In this document: positions 1-7,722 of the stretch, piece by piece
Numbering within the stretch: the first letter of the stretch is position 1
Layout of the letters: every line of letters starts with the position of its first letter
NCBI GenBank assembly: GCA_964466115.1
Contig: CAYXMH010000016.1
Coordinates: forward strand, 1-64,000
DNA from: Pseudolysobacter sp964466115
Lineage (GTDB): Bacteria; Pseudomonadota; Gammaproteobacteria; Xanthomonadales; Rhodanobacteraceae
Length of the DNA stretch: 64,000 bases
Direction of reading: 5' to 3'
The notes under the pieces: model-generated
What the model was told of the DNA's origin: nothing
Databases searched by the model: none
Seen by the model: the letters and a program-made list of their open reading frames with translations, nothing else
Program-made: the position numbers and the translations under genes

Positions 1-1115
1 TGGTACAGAAACTCGACGGCGCGACGCTTAGGATCGAGCAAACCTACAACGCGGATGGCTACGCCGATCACCACATCGATGGATCGGTCACGAAGTACTT
101 CTTAACCCGAGACTACTTGGGCAGCGTCAACGGCAAAGTCAGTGCCAACGGGCAAGTCCTGGAACGCATCGATTATGACGCGTGGGGCGAGCCGGAGAAT
201 CGGCAAGTCCGAGACGACAGCGGCAACTTGGTACCTGCGGCGAGAAACGCCAGCGAGATTCCGTTCGGCTATGCCGGCTATTGGAAACATAACCGATCGA
301 AACTCAGCATTACCGCACACCGCTTCTACGATCCGAAACTCGGGCGATGGTTATCCAAAGATCTGATTGCGGAACTCGGTGGGATTAATCTGTATGGGTA
401 TGTTGGGAATAACCCAACTAACTTCATCGACCCGAGCGGCTTGGTTCCGAGAGATCCTGTGCGTTGCATGCAGCTTATTACCCAATTTAATACGATGTAT
501 TCGGAAGACACTCTTCTTGACGATGAACAGACGGGTGCTGCTAATTCCTTTCTAAGTACTTTACCATCGCTACATCCTGCAACACGATCAAGAATGCAAA
601 TGAACGTGATAGGCAATCATATAGGTGATGTTCGTGTAAATATGGATTCGCGCTACTTGCCTCAATTTGATAGATGGCTTGGGACCAGCAATGGTGCAAC
701 ATATCTTAGAGCAATCAATAAAAGGCTAGATCTTTCCCATCGAATGGGCGCAGTCACAAATGAAATGCGATATGCCTGTGGAGATGATGACGATAATGGT
801 CCGGTTTCAAGTGGCGATGGCAATAATGTGGCGGAATGGGCAGAAGGACGTAGTAATGCAGCAGGTCGTCTCGCTGATTTTGATCGAAACTGGGTACCGA
901 TGCCGGATGGCACAGAGAGATATATTGGCAGCGGTTCGCCCTATGTAGCAGGCGCTGCAGTGTTTTTTATCGCCTCGGGCTTGCTATGGGGCTCGGGTGC
1001 TGGAGAAAGCGGTGCGGCGGGAGCTGGCATTATGACGGCAGCGACAGCCGCTTGGATCGGCCTGATCGGCTTTGGCAGTGAACTAGAGGCCCAGGCACAA
1101 TCTTTGTTTTGGTAA
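1..1115 (+). CDS. RHS-repeat protein, 3' part with variable C-terminal domain
   Basis: The reading frame is open from the left edge, so the N-terminal part lies outside the window. The visible protein carries the RHS-associated core: a YFLTRDYLGSV stretch, then RFYDPKLGRWLSKD, NLYGYVGNNP and the closing IDPSGL at about nt 420-440. In RHS proteins this core ends a beta-cocoon shell and is followed by an exchangeable toxin domain. Here about 225 residues follow; I do not recognise a toxin family. They include an acidic GDDDDNG patch and a glycine/alanine-rich hydrophobic tail (about nt 930-1080) that could span a membrane. The variable part looks AT-richer than the core, as expected for swapped C-termini. 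No small immunity-like gene follows; the next element is a REP and a RAYT. The RHS call is firm, the toxic function is inference. Confidence 0.85.
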   Translation, partial: VQKLDGATLRIEQTYNADGYADHHIDGSVTKYFLTRDYLGSVNGKVSANGQVLERIDYDAWGEPENRQVRDDSGNLVPAARNASEIPFGYAGYWKHNRSKLSITAHRFYDPKLGRWLSKDLIAELGGINLYGYVGNNPTNFIDPSGLVPRDPVRCMQLITQFNTMYSEDTLLDDEQTGAANSFLSTLPSLHPATRSRMQMNVIGNHIGDVRVNMDSRYLPQFDRWLGTSNGATYLRAINKRLDLSHRMGAVTNEMRYACGDDDDNGPVSSGDGNNVAEWAEGRSNAAGRLADFDRNWVPMPDGTERYIGSGSPYVAGAAVFFIASGLLWGSGAGESGAAGAGIMTAATAAWIGLIGFGSELEAQAQSLFW

Positions 1116-1207
1116 TAACATGTAAGGCCGTAAGGCGGCTTGACGTAGGGCGGAACCCGCGCAGAGACTGTGAAAGTATTTTTTTGCACAACGCGTAAGG
1201 TGCACTG

Positions 1208-1238
1208 GTAGGGCGCAATACCCGGAGGGCATTGCGCC
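1208..1238 (+). repeat. REP hairpin, left flank of RAYT
   Basis: A 31-nt palindromic unit with the GTAG foot typical of RAYT-associated REPs and stem arms GGCGCAAT / ATTGCGCC. It matches the reverse complement of the unit at 1815-1845 at 29 of 31 positions, so the two form an inverted pair around the transposase gene. A partial GTAGGGCGG-type copy may start at 1145. Confidence 0.85.
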
Positions 1239-1258
1239 GCATGCGACAAGGTTACTAA

Positions 1259-1786
1259 TCATCGTATGCGAATGTTGTGATTACACCCGACCCCCAACTC
1301 TGTGAATACACACCCTGTTCCACTAAGCGATGAAAAATGGAATGTGGCCAATCCGCCACATTTGGCCACCAATCCGTGTTTCACGGGATTGATATGTACA
1401 TAATCCATATGTGCAATATAATCTTTTTCATCACGAATTAAATGCTCCCAATACCTTCGCTGCCAAATACCACGCTCACCTCGTGCCCTGCGGACCGCAG
1501 AACGTGGCTCTGCGCAAGCAATTGATTTGCTGAACCCCATTTTGATCAATCGCCAACGGAGCGCGAAATTAGCGTCTTGCTCTGGCATTTCAATCACGCA
1601 ATGAAGATGATCCGGTAGAACAACCCAGCCGTGAATTCGAAATGGGTGTGCGGTTTTGACTACTGCGACGGCGTCACGCAATTGTTTAATGTGTCGTATC
1701 AGTAAATCATTGGATCGCCGTTGCAGCAGATTGACAGTAAAGAAATAGGTACCTCCGGGAACCCAAGCTCGTCAATAGTTCGGCAT
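1259..1786 (-). pseudogene. REP-associated tyrosine transposase (RAYT) with in-frame stop
   Basis: This is an HUH-type single-strand transposase of the IS200/IS605-like RAYT family, which moves or processes REP hairpins. Read from ATG at 1786 the frame gives MPNY, then TGA at 1774-1772, then the family N-terminus RAWVPGGTYFFTVNLLQRR in the same frame. Downstream are the HUH pair in LPDHLHCVI and the helix MDYVHINPVKHGL that carries the catalytic tyrosine. Total length with the stop read through is 175 codons, usual for the family. A single base change (for example CGA to TGA) at codon 5 would explain the stop. Restart at the TTG at 1681 would lose the first strand of the fold. The gene is bracketed by inverted REPs, the standard REPtron layout. 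Most likely a recent nonsense pseudogene; a sequencing error or leaky readthrough is possible. Confidence 0.85.
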
Positions 1787-1814
1787 GGCTTGATTCTCTT
1801 CGTAGACTTGGGGC

Positions 1815-1845
1815 GGCGCAATGCCCTGCGGTTATTGCGCCCTAC
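1815..1845 (-). repeat. REP hairpin, right flank of RAYT
   Basis: Inverted partner of the REP at 1208-1238 (29 of 31 identical), again with the GTAG foot on the outer side and an 8-bp GGCGCAAT/ATTGCGCC stem. It lies 16 nt from the end of the tonB-like gene. Confidence 0.85.
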
Positions 1846-1860
1846 TTGATTGCTTGATGT

Positions 1861-2727
1861 TTATTGATTGCGCAACACATCGCCCGGCAAAAACTGCCAG
1901 GTGCGGGTGATGTAAAGCTCATCTACGTCTTCGCCGGTGTCGCGCGGCAGCGGCGGGAATGGGTTGGCCAAGGCCACGATGCGCTGCGCCGCGTCATCCA
2001 ATATTTTGTGGCCGCTGGGTTGGATCACGTCCATGCGTTTTACCGTGCCATCGCGCCGTAACGCGACGGTTAACACCAATTGGCCGTGCAATTGCTGACG
2101 ACGCGCTTCGTCGGGGTAATTGAGGTTACCCAGGCGCTCGATGCGGGCTACCCAGGCTTGCATATAGGCCGCGTAAGCGTATTCGCGTGTGTTGGCGGAG
2201 ATGAATTTCTTTTTCGGGCGTTTGGCGTAGGTTTGCGATTGGGCTTGGTATTCGGCGGCGAGCCTGGCCATTTCAAGCTTTTCTTCGATGGTTTCTCGAG
2301 CATTCGGCAAGGTTCGTGCGGGGGTTTCTGGGGTTTCTTTTTCGGTGGATACGCTCACCGGCGAACGCTTGGCGGTGAGCAGCTCCTGTTCGGTGGCGGG
2401 TGTCGGTTTTGGTGCGCCGGGTTGAATCGGATGGGGTGCCACACCGGGTGTGGGTTTGGGGATGGGGCTTAGCAGCGGTTCGCTGGGGCGCGCCGGTTTA
2501 TCGCTTTCGCCGCCGCCGCGGTTATGTGCCTGGGCCAAAAAATCGGCTTTTTCGGGTTTTTGACCGGTGGCCGATTGCACCAAAATCACATCCAAGGCCG
2601 GCAAATTCGGCGCCGGCTCCTCAAAACCAAACGTTAAACCGAGCGCCAGCACGCCGTGCGCGATCAACGAAAATAACAGCGTAACGCCTAGACGATCGGC
2701 GCTGCCTACCGGTTGGGGAGAATTCAC
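1861..2727 (-). CDS. tonB: TonB-family energy transducer
   Basis: A 288-residue protein with a cytoplasmic start, one membrane anchor (about residues 12-34, LGVTLLFSLIAHGVLALGL), a long proline-rich periplasmic spacer with PTPG and KPTPATE stretches, and a C-terminal TonB domain (about 195-285) with LTVALRRDGTVKRMDVIQPSG. TonB couples the ExbBD proton motor to outer-membrane receptors. The GTG start at 2727 overlaps the gshB stop by four bases (GTGA), so it is co-transcribed with and probably translationally coupled to gshB. exbB and exbD are not nearby. The tonB-gshB-pilG neighbourhood is widely conserved in Pseudomonas-like gammaproteobacteria, where this TonB paralogue is linked to twitching and pilus genes; its receptor partner cannot be told from sequence. 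Confidence 0.85.
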   Translation of the reverse strand: MNSPQPVGSADRLGVTLLFSLIAHGVLALGLTFGFEEPAPNLPALDVILVQSATGQKPEKADFLAQAHNRGGGESDKPARPSEPLLSPIPKPTPGVAPHPIQPGAPKPTPATEQELLTAKRSPVSVSTEKETPETPARTLPNARETIEEKLEMARLAAEYQAQSQTYAKRPKKKFISANTREYAYAAYMQAWVARIERLGNLNYPDEARRQQLHGQLVLTVALRRDGTVKRMDVIQPSGHKILDDAAQRIVALANPFPPLPRDTGEDVDELYITRTWQFLPGDVLRNQ

Positions 2728-3671
2728 GTACGTAAGCTCTCGATCACATCAAACAACTGGCCGGCTATATTAAGCCCAAATTCGCGATCCAGCTCGCGAA
2801 TGCAGGTGGGGCTGGTTACATTGATTTCGGTTAAGTAATCGCCGATCACATCCAGACCCACAAACAGCAGGCCGCGCTTTTTCAACTCAGGCCCCACTTG
2901 CGCGGCAATCCAGCGATCGCGTTCGTTTAAAGGAATGCCGACGCCTTTTCCGCCACGGGCCAAGTTGCCGCGAAAATCATCCCCTTGCGGAATGCGCGCC
3001 AGCGCGTACGGAACGGGATCGCCATTGATTAACAGGATGCGTTTGTCGCCGGCCGTAATCTCGCGAATGTATTTTTGCACGACTGCAAACTGATCCCCGT
3101 TTTGCGTTACGGTTTCGATCATGACCGTCAGATTGGGATCGCCGTGTTGGCTGCGGAAAATGCCGCGCCCGCCCATGCCGTCCAAGGGTTTTAAGACGAC
3201 TTCGCCTTGCTCGGCGACAAAGCGTTTGATTTCCTTAGTATCGCGCGCCACCAATGTCGGCGGGATGCATTGCGGAAACTCCAACGAGAACAATTTTTCG
3301 TTGGCGTCGCGCAAGCCTTGTGGATGGTTGACCACCAATACGCCGGCGCGCTGCGCAATATCGAGCACCATGGTGTCGTAAAGGTACTGCTCATCCACTG
3401 GTGGATCGCGACGCGCCAGAATCACATCCAGATCGCGCAGATCACGCCAGGCGCTGGTGCCGAGTGTGAACCAATGTTGCGGATCGTCTTGCACCGTAAG
3501 TGCGGTCGCTTTGCCCCAAGCGACGTTGTTGCGCAGGGCCAGGTCGTTTTTGGTCATGTAGTGCAGCGTGTGCCCGCGCCGTTGCGCCTCCAACAGCATG
3601 GCGAAGCTGGAATCTTTATCTATGTGGATATTTGCAATTGGATCCATCAATACGGCAATTGCCAGTGCCAT
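2724..3671 (-). CDS. gshB: Glutathione synthetase
   Basis: Joins gamma-glutamylcysteine and glycine with ATP, the second step of glutathione synthesis, in the cytosol. The 315-residue protein has the prokaryotic GshB N-terminus MALAIAVLMDPIANIHIDKD and an ATP-grasp core with the glycine-rich loop KPLDGMGGRGIFR, the GDKRILLINGDPVPYALAR strand and the closing LFVGLDVIGDYLTEINVTSP with metal-binding residues. Length matches E. coli GshB (316). I chose the ATG at 3671 because GGAGG sits ten bases upstream and the family start fits; an in-frame extension to 3728 has no family similarity. It is the first gene of a gshB-tonB pair. Confidence 0.95.
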   Translation of the reverse strand: MALAIAVLMDPIANIHIDKDSSFAMLLEAQRRGHTLHYMTKNDLALRNNVAWGKATALTVQDDPQHWFTLGTSAWRDLRDLDVILARRDPPVDEQYLYDTMVLDIAQRAGVLVVNHPQGLRDANEKLFSLEFPQCIPPTLVARDTKEIKRFVAEQGEVVLKPLDGMGGRGIFRSQHGDPNLTVMIETVTQNGDQFAVVQKYIREITAGDKRILLINGDPVPYALARIPQGDDFRGNLARGGKGVGIPLNERDRWIAAQVGPELKKRGLLFVGLDVIGDYLTEINVTSPTCIRELDREFGLNIAGQLFDVIESLRT

Positions 3672-4091
3672 TCGGGACGATCCTCCGGGTAATTGGGTTT
3701 GGCCGGCGCGGAATTGCTTGAGCCCCATCGCATCGGTGCTAGGCTGGAAATTATCATCAAATCAAGCACACGATGCGGCTGTCCAGGCTATACTATCACT
3801 GCTGGCAGTCTTGCCGCTGTGGGGCAGGGATCATCGTTTTAGGAGTGGGCGCCAAGTTCTTAAGCTCCCTAAGGGATGGTTCGATTGAAGGCGGTTCTCA
3901 AGCAATAATGGGTATTTAGGCGATTTGCTTGACAGCTTTGCTCAGTATTGGTTAAACAGCAGTGTGCCGCACGATGGTGGGGCGAATGATTCGTTCACAT
4001 CGGTTTTGCACCCCGCTTGATTTAAAATGCGCGGATGGGTGGGCTAAGTGTTCAATCGGTTGCGGGTTTCCGGGTGCAGAGGGTCGGTTAG
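3672..4091. other. gshB/pilG divergent intergenic region
   Basis: 420 bp without a convincing gene. It must hold promoters for gshB (minus) and the pilG operon (plus). A plausible plus-strand promoter is listed separately. A TATACT/AGTATA stretch near 3790 could serve either strand. No strong hairpin or tRNA was seen. Confidence 0.6.
3929..3957 (+). promoter_or_regulatory. Candidate sigma-70 promoter of the pilG-chp operon
   Basis: A perfect TTGACA -35 hexamer at 3929-3934 is followed after 17 bases by TTAAAC (3952-3957), a weak -10 matching three of six consensus positions. It lies about 135 bases upstream of pilG. The -35 match and spacing support it; the -10 does not strongly. Confidence 0.35.
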
Positions 4092-4493
4092 ATGGATGAA
4101 ATAGCAAAAGACACCAGTATGGCCGGCTTAACCGTCATGGTCATCGACGACTCGAAAACCATTCGCCGGACGGCTGAAACTCTTTTGAAAAAAGAGGGTT
4201 GTGAGGTAATAACCGCCACCGACGGCTTTGAGGCGCTGGCGAAGATTTCCGATCATCAACCCAATATTATTTTTGTCGACATCATGATGCCGCGGTTGGA
4301 TGGTTATCAAACCTGCGCTTTGATTAAAAACAATCAAATGTTCAAATCCACGCCCGTCATCATGTTGTCGTCGAAAGACGGGTTGTTTGACAAAGCGCGT
4401 GGACGCATTGTCGGTTCCGAACAATATCTGACCAAACCGTTCACCCGTGAAGAGCTGCTGGGTGCCATACGGCGGCATGTCGGCGCGAAATGA
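4092..4493 (+). CDS. pilG: PilG response regulator, type IV pilus chemosensory system
   Basis: A single receiver domain of 133 residues. Acidic pair D19-D20 (VIDDSKT), phospho-acceptor D63 in FVDIMMPRLDG and conserved K115 in YLTKPFT are all present, so it should be phosphorylatable by ChpA. In Pseudomonas PilG is the receiver that promotes PilB-driven pilus extension and links to cAMP signalling. It is first in the pilG-pilH-pilI-pilJ-chpA-chpB-chpC operon, 30 bp upstream of pilH. Start at 4092 gives the Pseudomonas-like N-terminal extension before the receiver; an internal ATG (residue 10) is a less likely alternative. Confidence 0.93.
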   Translation: MDEIAKDTSMAGLTVMVIDDSKTIRRTAETLLKKEGCEVITATDGFEALAKISDHQPNIIFVDIMMPRLDGYQTCALIKNNQMFKSTPVIMLSSKDGLFDKARGRIVGSEQYLTKPFTREELLGAIRRHVGAK

Positions 4494-4523
4494 TCAGGAT
4501 GCCATCCGGACCAAAGGAAGACG

Positions 4524-4889
4524 ATGGCACACATACTTATCATTGATGATTCGCCAACCGATGTGCGCGTATTTACCACGCTTTTGGAAAAGCACGGATA
4601 TCGTGTCAGCAGTGCCGCCAATGCGGAAGAAGGGATCGCTAGCGCGAAGCGTGAACGTCCCGACCTTATCATCATGGATCTCATCATGCCCGGGATGAAC
4701 GGCTTTCAAGCAACCCGCAGCTTGAGTCGGGATAACGACACGTCTGAGATCCCGGTTTTAATCATTACCACCAAATCGATGGAAACCGACCGGGTATGGG
4801 GCCTGCGCCAAGGTGCGAAGGACTTCCTTACCAAGCCGGTTAGCGAGAAAGAGCTCCTTACCCGTATCCAGAATTTGTTACCGAGCTGA
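4524..4889 (+). CDS. pilH: PilH response regulator, type IV pilus chemosensory system
   Basis: A stand-alone receiver of 121 residues with D8-D9 (LIIDDSP), phospho-acceptor D52 in IMDLIMPGMNG and K104 in FLTKPVS. The second receiver of the Chp pathway; in Pseudomonas it favours pilus retraction or acts as a phosphate sink for ChpA. The family-typical start MAHILIIDDSPT is used. Only two bases separate its stop from pilI, indicating tight co-transcription. Distinguished from PilG by order in the operon and the MNGFQATR segment after the phosphorylation site. Confidence 0.92.
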   Translation: MAHILIIDDSPTDVRVFTTLLEKHGYRVSSAANAEEGIASAKRERPDLIIMDLIMPGMNGFQATRSLSRDNDTSEIPVLIITTKSMETDRVWGLRQGAKDFLTKPVSEKELLTRIQNLLPS

Positions 4890-4891
4890 AC

Positions 4892-5449
4892 ATGGCCAAA
4901 TCTCTCGACACGCCGTTGTTGACGCCATTTGAAACTCTTGCCGAGTACGAACGGCAGAGTTTGGCCCATGTGGCAGGCTTGCCCGAGCAAGCCGAGGCTC
5001 CGGGCCTGTGGCGTGGCATCGGTTTTCGCATCGGCGCCCGTTATTTGGTCAGCAGCATCAGCGAAGTCAATGAAATCCTCACTTGGCCGGCATTGACCTT
5101 GGTGCCGGGTACACGCCAATGGCTGCTTGGGATAGCCAATATTCGCGGCAATCTGGTACCGGTCATCGATTTAAAGTTGTTTCTTGGAATTGAGCGCACG
5201 GAATTGACCGAAACCAGCCGTGTGTTGCTGGCTAAGCAACATGGCGGCAATGTGGGTTTGCTGGTAGACGAGGTGCTGGGGCAGCGCAATATCGCCGACG
5301 AGCAGCGGATTGACGCTGAAGTCGAGCGGGATGACCGCTACGATCGTTACGTGACAGAAAATTTTCAGCTGGGTGATGTGCCATGGGGGCTGTTTAGCAT
5401 AGCCACTTTGGTAAAAACACCGGATTTCTCGCAAGCGGCCGGTTCTTGA
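4892..5449 (+). CDS. pilI: PilI, CheW-like adaptor
   Basis: A 185-residue CheW-domain protein that should couple the PilJ receptor to the ChpA kinase. The domain spans about residues 40-175: RIGARYLVSSISEVNEIL, then the CheW signature WLLGIANIRGNLVPVIDL and the VLLAKQHGGNVGLLVDEVLG strand pair. About 40 residues precede the domain, as in Pseudomonas PilI (178 aa). It sits between pilH (2 bp upstream) and pilJ (44 bp downstream). A second CheW protein (chpC) closes the operon. Confidence 0.92.
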   Translation: MAKSLDTPLLTPFETLAEYERQSLAHVAGLPEQAEAPGLWRGIGFRIGARYLVSSISEVNEILTWPALTLVPGTRQWLLGIANIRGNLVPVIDLKLFLGIERTELTETSRVLLAKQHGGNVGLLVDEVLGQRNIADEQRIDAEVERDDRYDRYVTENFQLGDVPWGLFSIATLVKTPDFSQAAGS

Positions 5450-5493
5450 TCGATCGGATTTTAAACGTAAGTTCGTTAGGGGTGAGGTGAGGT

Positions 5494-7527
5494 ATGAGCA
5501 CGACAACGGGCGCAAGCAAGGAGCGATCAAGCGGCGCCAATACATTGTTGGTGGTTTCGCTGGTGCTCACGATTTTCGTGGCCATTGGTGATTTTGTCTG
5601 GTTGAACATCAAAAACGGCCAAGATCGCCAAGCGATAGCGTTCACCACTCAAATTCAGGTGCTTTCACAGCAACTGGCGAAGTACTCGACCGAATCCGTG
5701 GGCGGTAATCTCGACGCTTTTAAAGGCTTGGAAACGACGCGCAATAATATCGACGCCGCGATCCAGAAGCTCAATAAAGGCGATAGCGCGACCGGCATGC
5801 CCGGCTACAAAGACCAAGCGGGCGTGGCAAAAGACCTGGTTGATCTTGGCAAGTCGTGGGAACCGCTCAATACCAGCGCCACCAAAATTTTGGGTAATAA
5901 GGAATTGGTGCTGAATAGCGCCGGGGTGGCCTCGGAATTCAGCAGCAAAATGCCGCTGCTGACCTCGCGTATGAACGAAGTGGTGAATGTTCTTACCGAA
6001 AAGAACGGGACCGCGGGTCAAGTTTATATTGCGTCGCGCCAAATGCTGTTCGGCGATCGCATGTTGCGCCGGGTGCAGTTGATTCTACAGGGTGGCAACG
6101 AGGCGCAAGCCGCAGCCGATGGACTGTCGCGCGACGCGCGTTTTTATGGTGCGGTGTTGGGCGGGCTTATCAACGGCAATCCCGACCTCAACATCAAGGC
6201 GATGGATAACCCCAATGCCAAAGCCATATTAAACGACGTGTACGAGCAATGGGGCGGACTGGGTGAACCGGTTCAGAAGCTCTTGGACGCCGCACCAGGT
6301 CTGCAAGAAGTGAAAGCCGCGGCCGAACAAAGTTTCATCGACAGTCAAAGTGTCTTGTTGCAAGCGGCCAAGGTCGCGCAACTGTTGGACGAATTGCCAA
6401 GTTCGCGCGTATTTCCAAATCTGTTTTGGGGACTGGCGGCCGCTGGCGTGGCCTTGTTCTTGATTGTGCTTTTAGCGGTCGCCTTATTCCGCGATCAACA
6501 GCGCCGTTACCAGATCACGGCTGAGCTTAATCAACGCAACCAAGAGGCGATCTTGCGTTTGCTTGATGAAATGGGATCGCTGGCCGAAGGCGATTTGACG
6601 GTGCGTGCAACGGTTACCGAGGACATTACCGGCGCCATTGCCGACTCGGTCAATTTCGCCGTGGAAGCGCTGCGCTCGCTGGTCACCACGATCAATGAAA
6701 CGGCCGTTCAAGTGGCCGCGGCGGCGCAAGAAACGCAAGCCACAGCGATGCATTTGGCGGAAGCCGCCGAGCATCAAGCGCAGCAGATTACCTCGGCCTC
6801 GGCCGCGATCAATGAAATTGCCGTGTCGATTGACGAGGTATCGAAAAACTCCGCCGAAAGCGCCGATGTGGCGCAGCGCTCGGTGCAGATCGCGTCCAAA
6901 GGCGCGGGCATCGTGCGCCAGACGATCCAAGGCATGGACAATATTCGCGATCAGATTCAGGAAACCTCCAAGCGCATTAAGCGTCTGGGTGAATCCTCGC
7001 AGGAGATTGGTTCGATCGTCGAATTGATTAACGACATTGCCGAGCAAACCAATATTCTGGCGCTGAATGCCGCCATCCAGGCCGCCTCCGCCGGTGAAGC
7101 CGGCCGCGGCTTTGCGGTGGTGGCCGATGAAGTGCAGCGCTTGGCCGAACGCGCCTCGGGCGCTACCAAGCGCATTGAAACGCTGGTGCAAACGATTCAG
7201 TCGGACACGAATGAGGCGGTCTCCTCGATGGAGCAGACCACCACCGAAGTGGTCGCCGGCGCACGCTTGGCCGAAGACGCGGGTTTGGCGCTGGGCGAGA
7301 TTGAAAAAGTTTCGAACGACCTGGCCGATTTGATTCAGAACATTTCAGAGGCCGCTCGGCAACAGTCCTCAGCCGCCACGAATATTTCCGCAACGATGAA
7401 TGTCATTCAAGAAATTACGACGCAAACCTCGGTGGGCGCCAGTCAAACGGCGGAGTCGATTGGTAATTTGGCCCAATTGGCCGCCGATCTGCGCCGTTCG
7501 GTGGCGGACTTTAAGCTGCCGAGTTAA
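5494..7527 (+). CDS. pilJ: PilJ, methyl-accepting receptor for type IV pili
   Basis: A 677-residue chemoreceptor, near the length of Pseudomonas PilJ (682). A membrane segment at about residues 16-36 and another at about 310-331 enclose a roughly 270-residue periplasmic sensory region; a HAMP domain follows, then a long coiled-coil signalling domain with the tip NDIAEQTNILALNAAIQAAS at about 510-530 and GRGFAVVADEVQRLAERA after it. The IQAASAGEAG variant of the tip is typical of PilJ rather than of flagellar chemoreceptors. It senses surface contact or pilin status and controls ChpA. RBS GGTGAGG precedes the ATG. Confidence 0.95.
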   Translation: MSTTTGASKERSSGANTLLVVSLVLTIFVAIGDFVWLNIKNGQDRQAIAFTTQIQVLSQQLAKYSTESVGGNLDAFKGLETTRNNIDAAIQKLNKGDSATGMPGYKDQAGVAKDLVDLGKSWEPLNTSATKILGNKELVLNSAGVASEFSSKMPLLTSRMNEVVNVLTEKNGTAGQVYIASRQMLFGDRMLRRVQLILQGGNEAQAAADGLSRDARFYGAVLGGLINGNPDLNIKAMDNPNAKAILNDVYEQWGGLGEPVQKLLDAAPGLQEVKAAAEQSFIDSQSVLLQAAKVAQLLDELPSSRVFPNLFWGLAAAGVALFLIVLLAVALFRDQQRRYQITAELNQRNQEAILRLLDEMGSLAEGDLTVRATVTEDITGAIADSVNFAVEALRSLVTTINETAVQVAAAAQETQATAMHLAEAAEHQAQQITSASAAINEIAVSIDEVSKNSAESADVAQRSVQIASKGAGIVRQTIQGMDNIRDQIQETSKRIKRLGESSQEIGSIVELINDIAEQTNILALNAAIQAASAGEAGRGFAVVADEVQRLAERASGATKRIETLVQTIQSDTNEAVSSMEQTTTEVVAGARLAEDAGLALGEIEKVSNDLADLIQNISEAARQQSSAATNISATMNVIQEITTQTSVGASQTAESIGNLAQLAADLRRSVADFKLPS

Positions 7528-7722
7528 ATCGAACCTAAGGATGCTGGGTGAACTGTATGGACGAGTTTAAACAATGCGATTGGCGGTGTACTTAAAGACT
7601 ATGCAAATTCAAATGCATCCTGCGCACAATCGTCAGTCGCCTGGCTTTAGCCGTCGGTCGCACCGCACTTTATACCCGTACCTTTATAAGCGAAATTTCG
7701 AAGAGTTGTTGAGAGATCGGCT
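7528..7722 (+). other. pilJ-chpA gap lacking pilK
   Basis: In Pseudomonas the CheR-type methyltransferase gene pilK occupies this position. Here there are only 195 bp, with no open frame of useful size and no CheR motif, so pilK is absent rather than unannotated. Two TTTATA-like stretches near 7670-7690 could hold an internal promoter for chpA. Confidence 0.7.

Noticed and set aside
1145..1165. Possible third REP copy (GTAGGGCGGAACCCGC) after the RHS gene
   Set aside because: Only the first half fits; the second arm is missing, so I kept it as a note in the REP entry and did not annotate it.
6484..7191. Long minus-strand open frame inside pilJ
   Set aside because: It mirrors the coiled-coil coding sequence, has no family similarity or RBS, and is a shadow frame.
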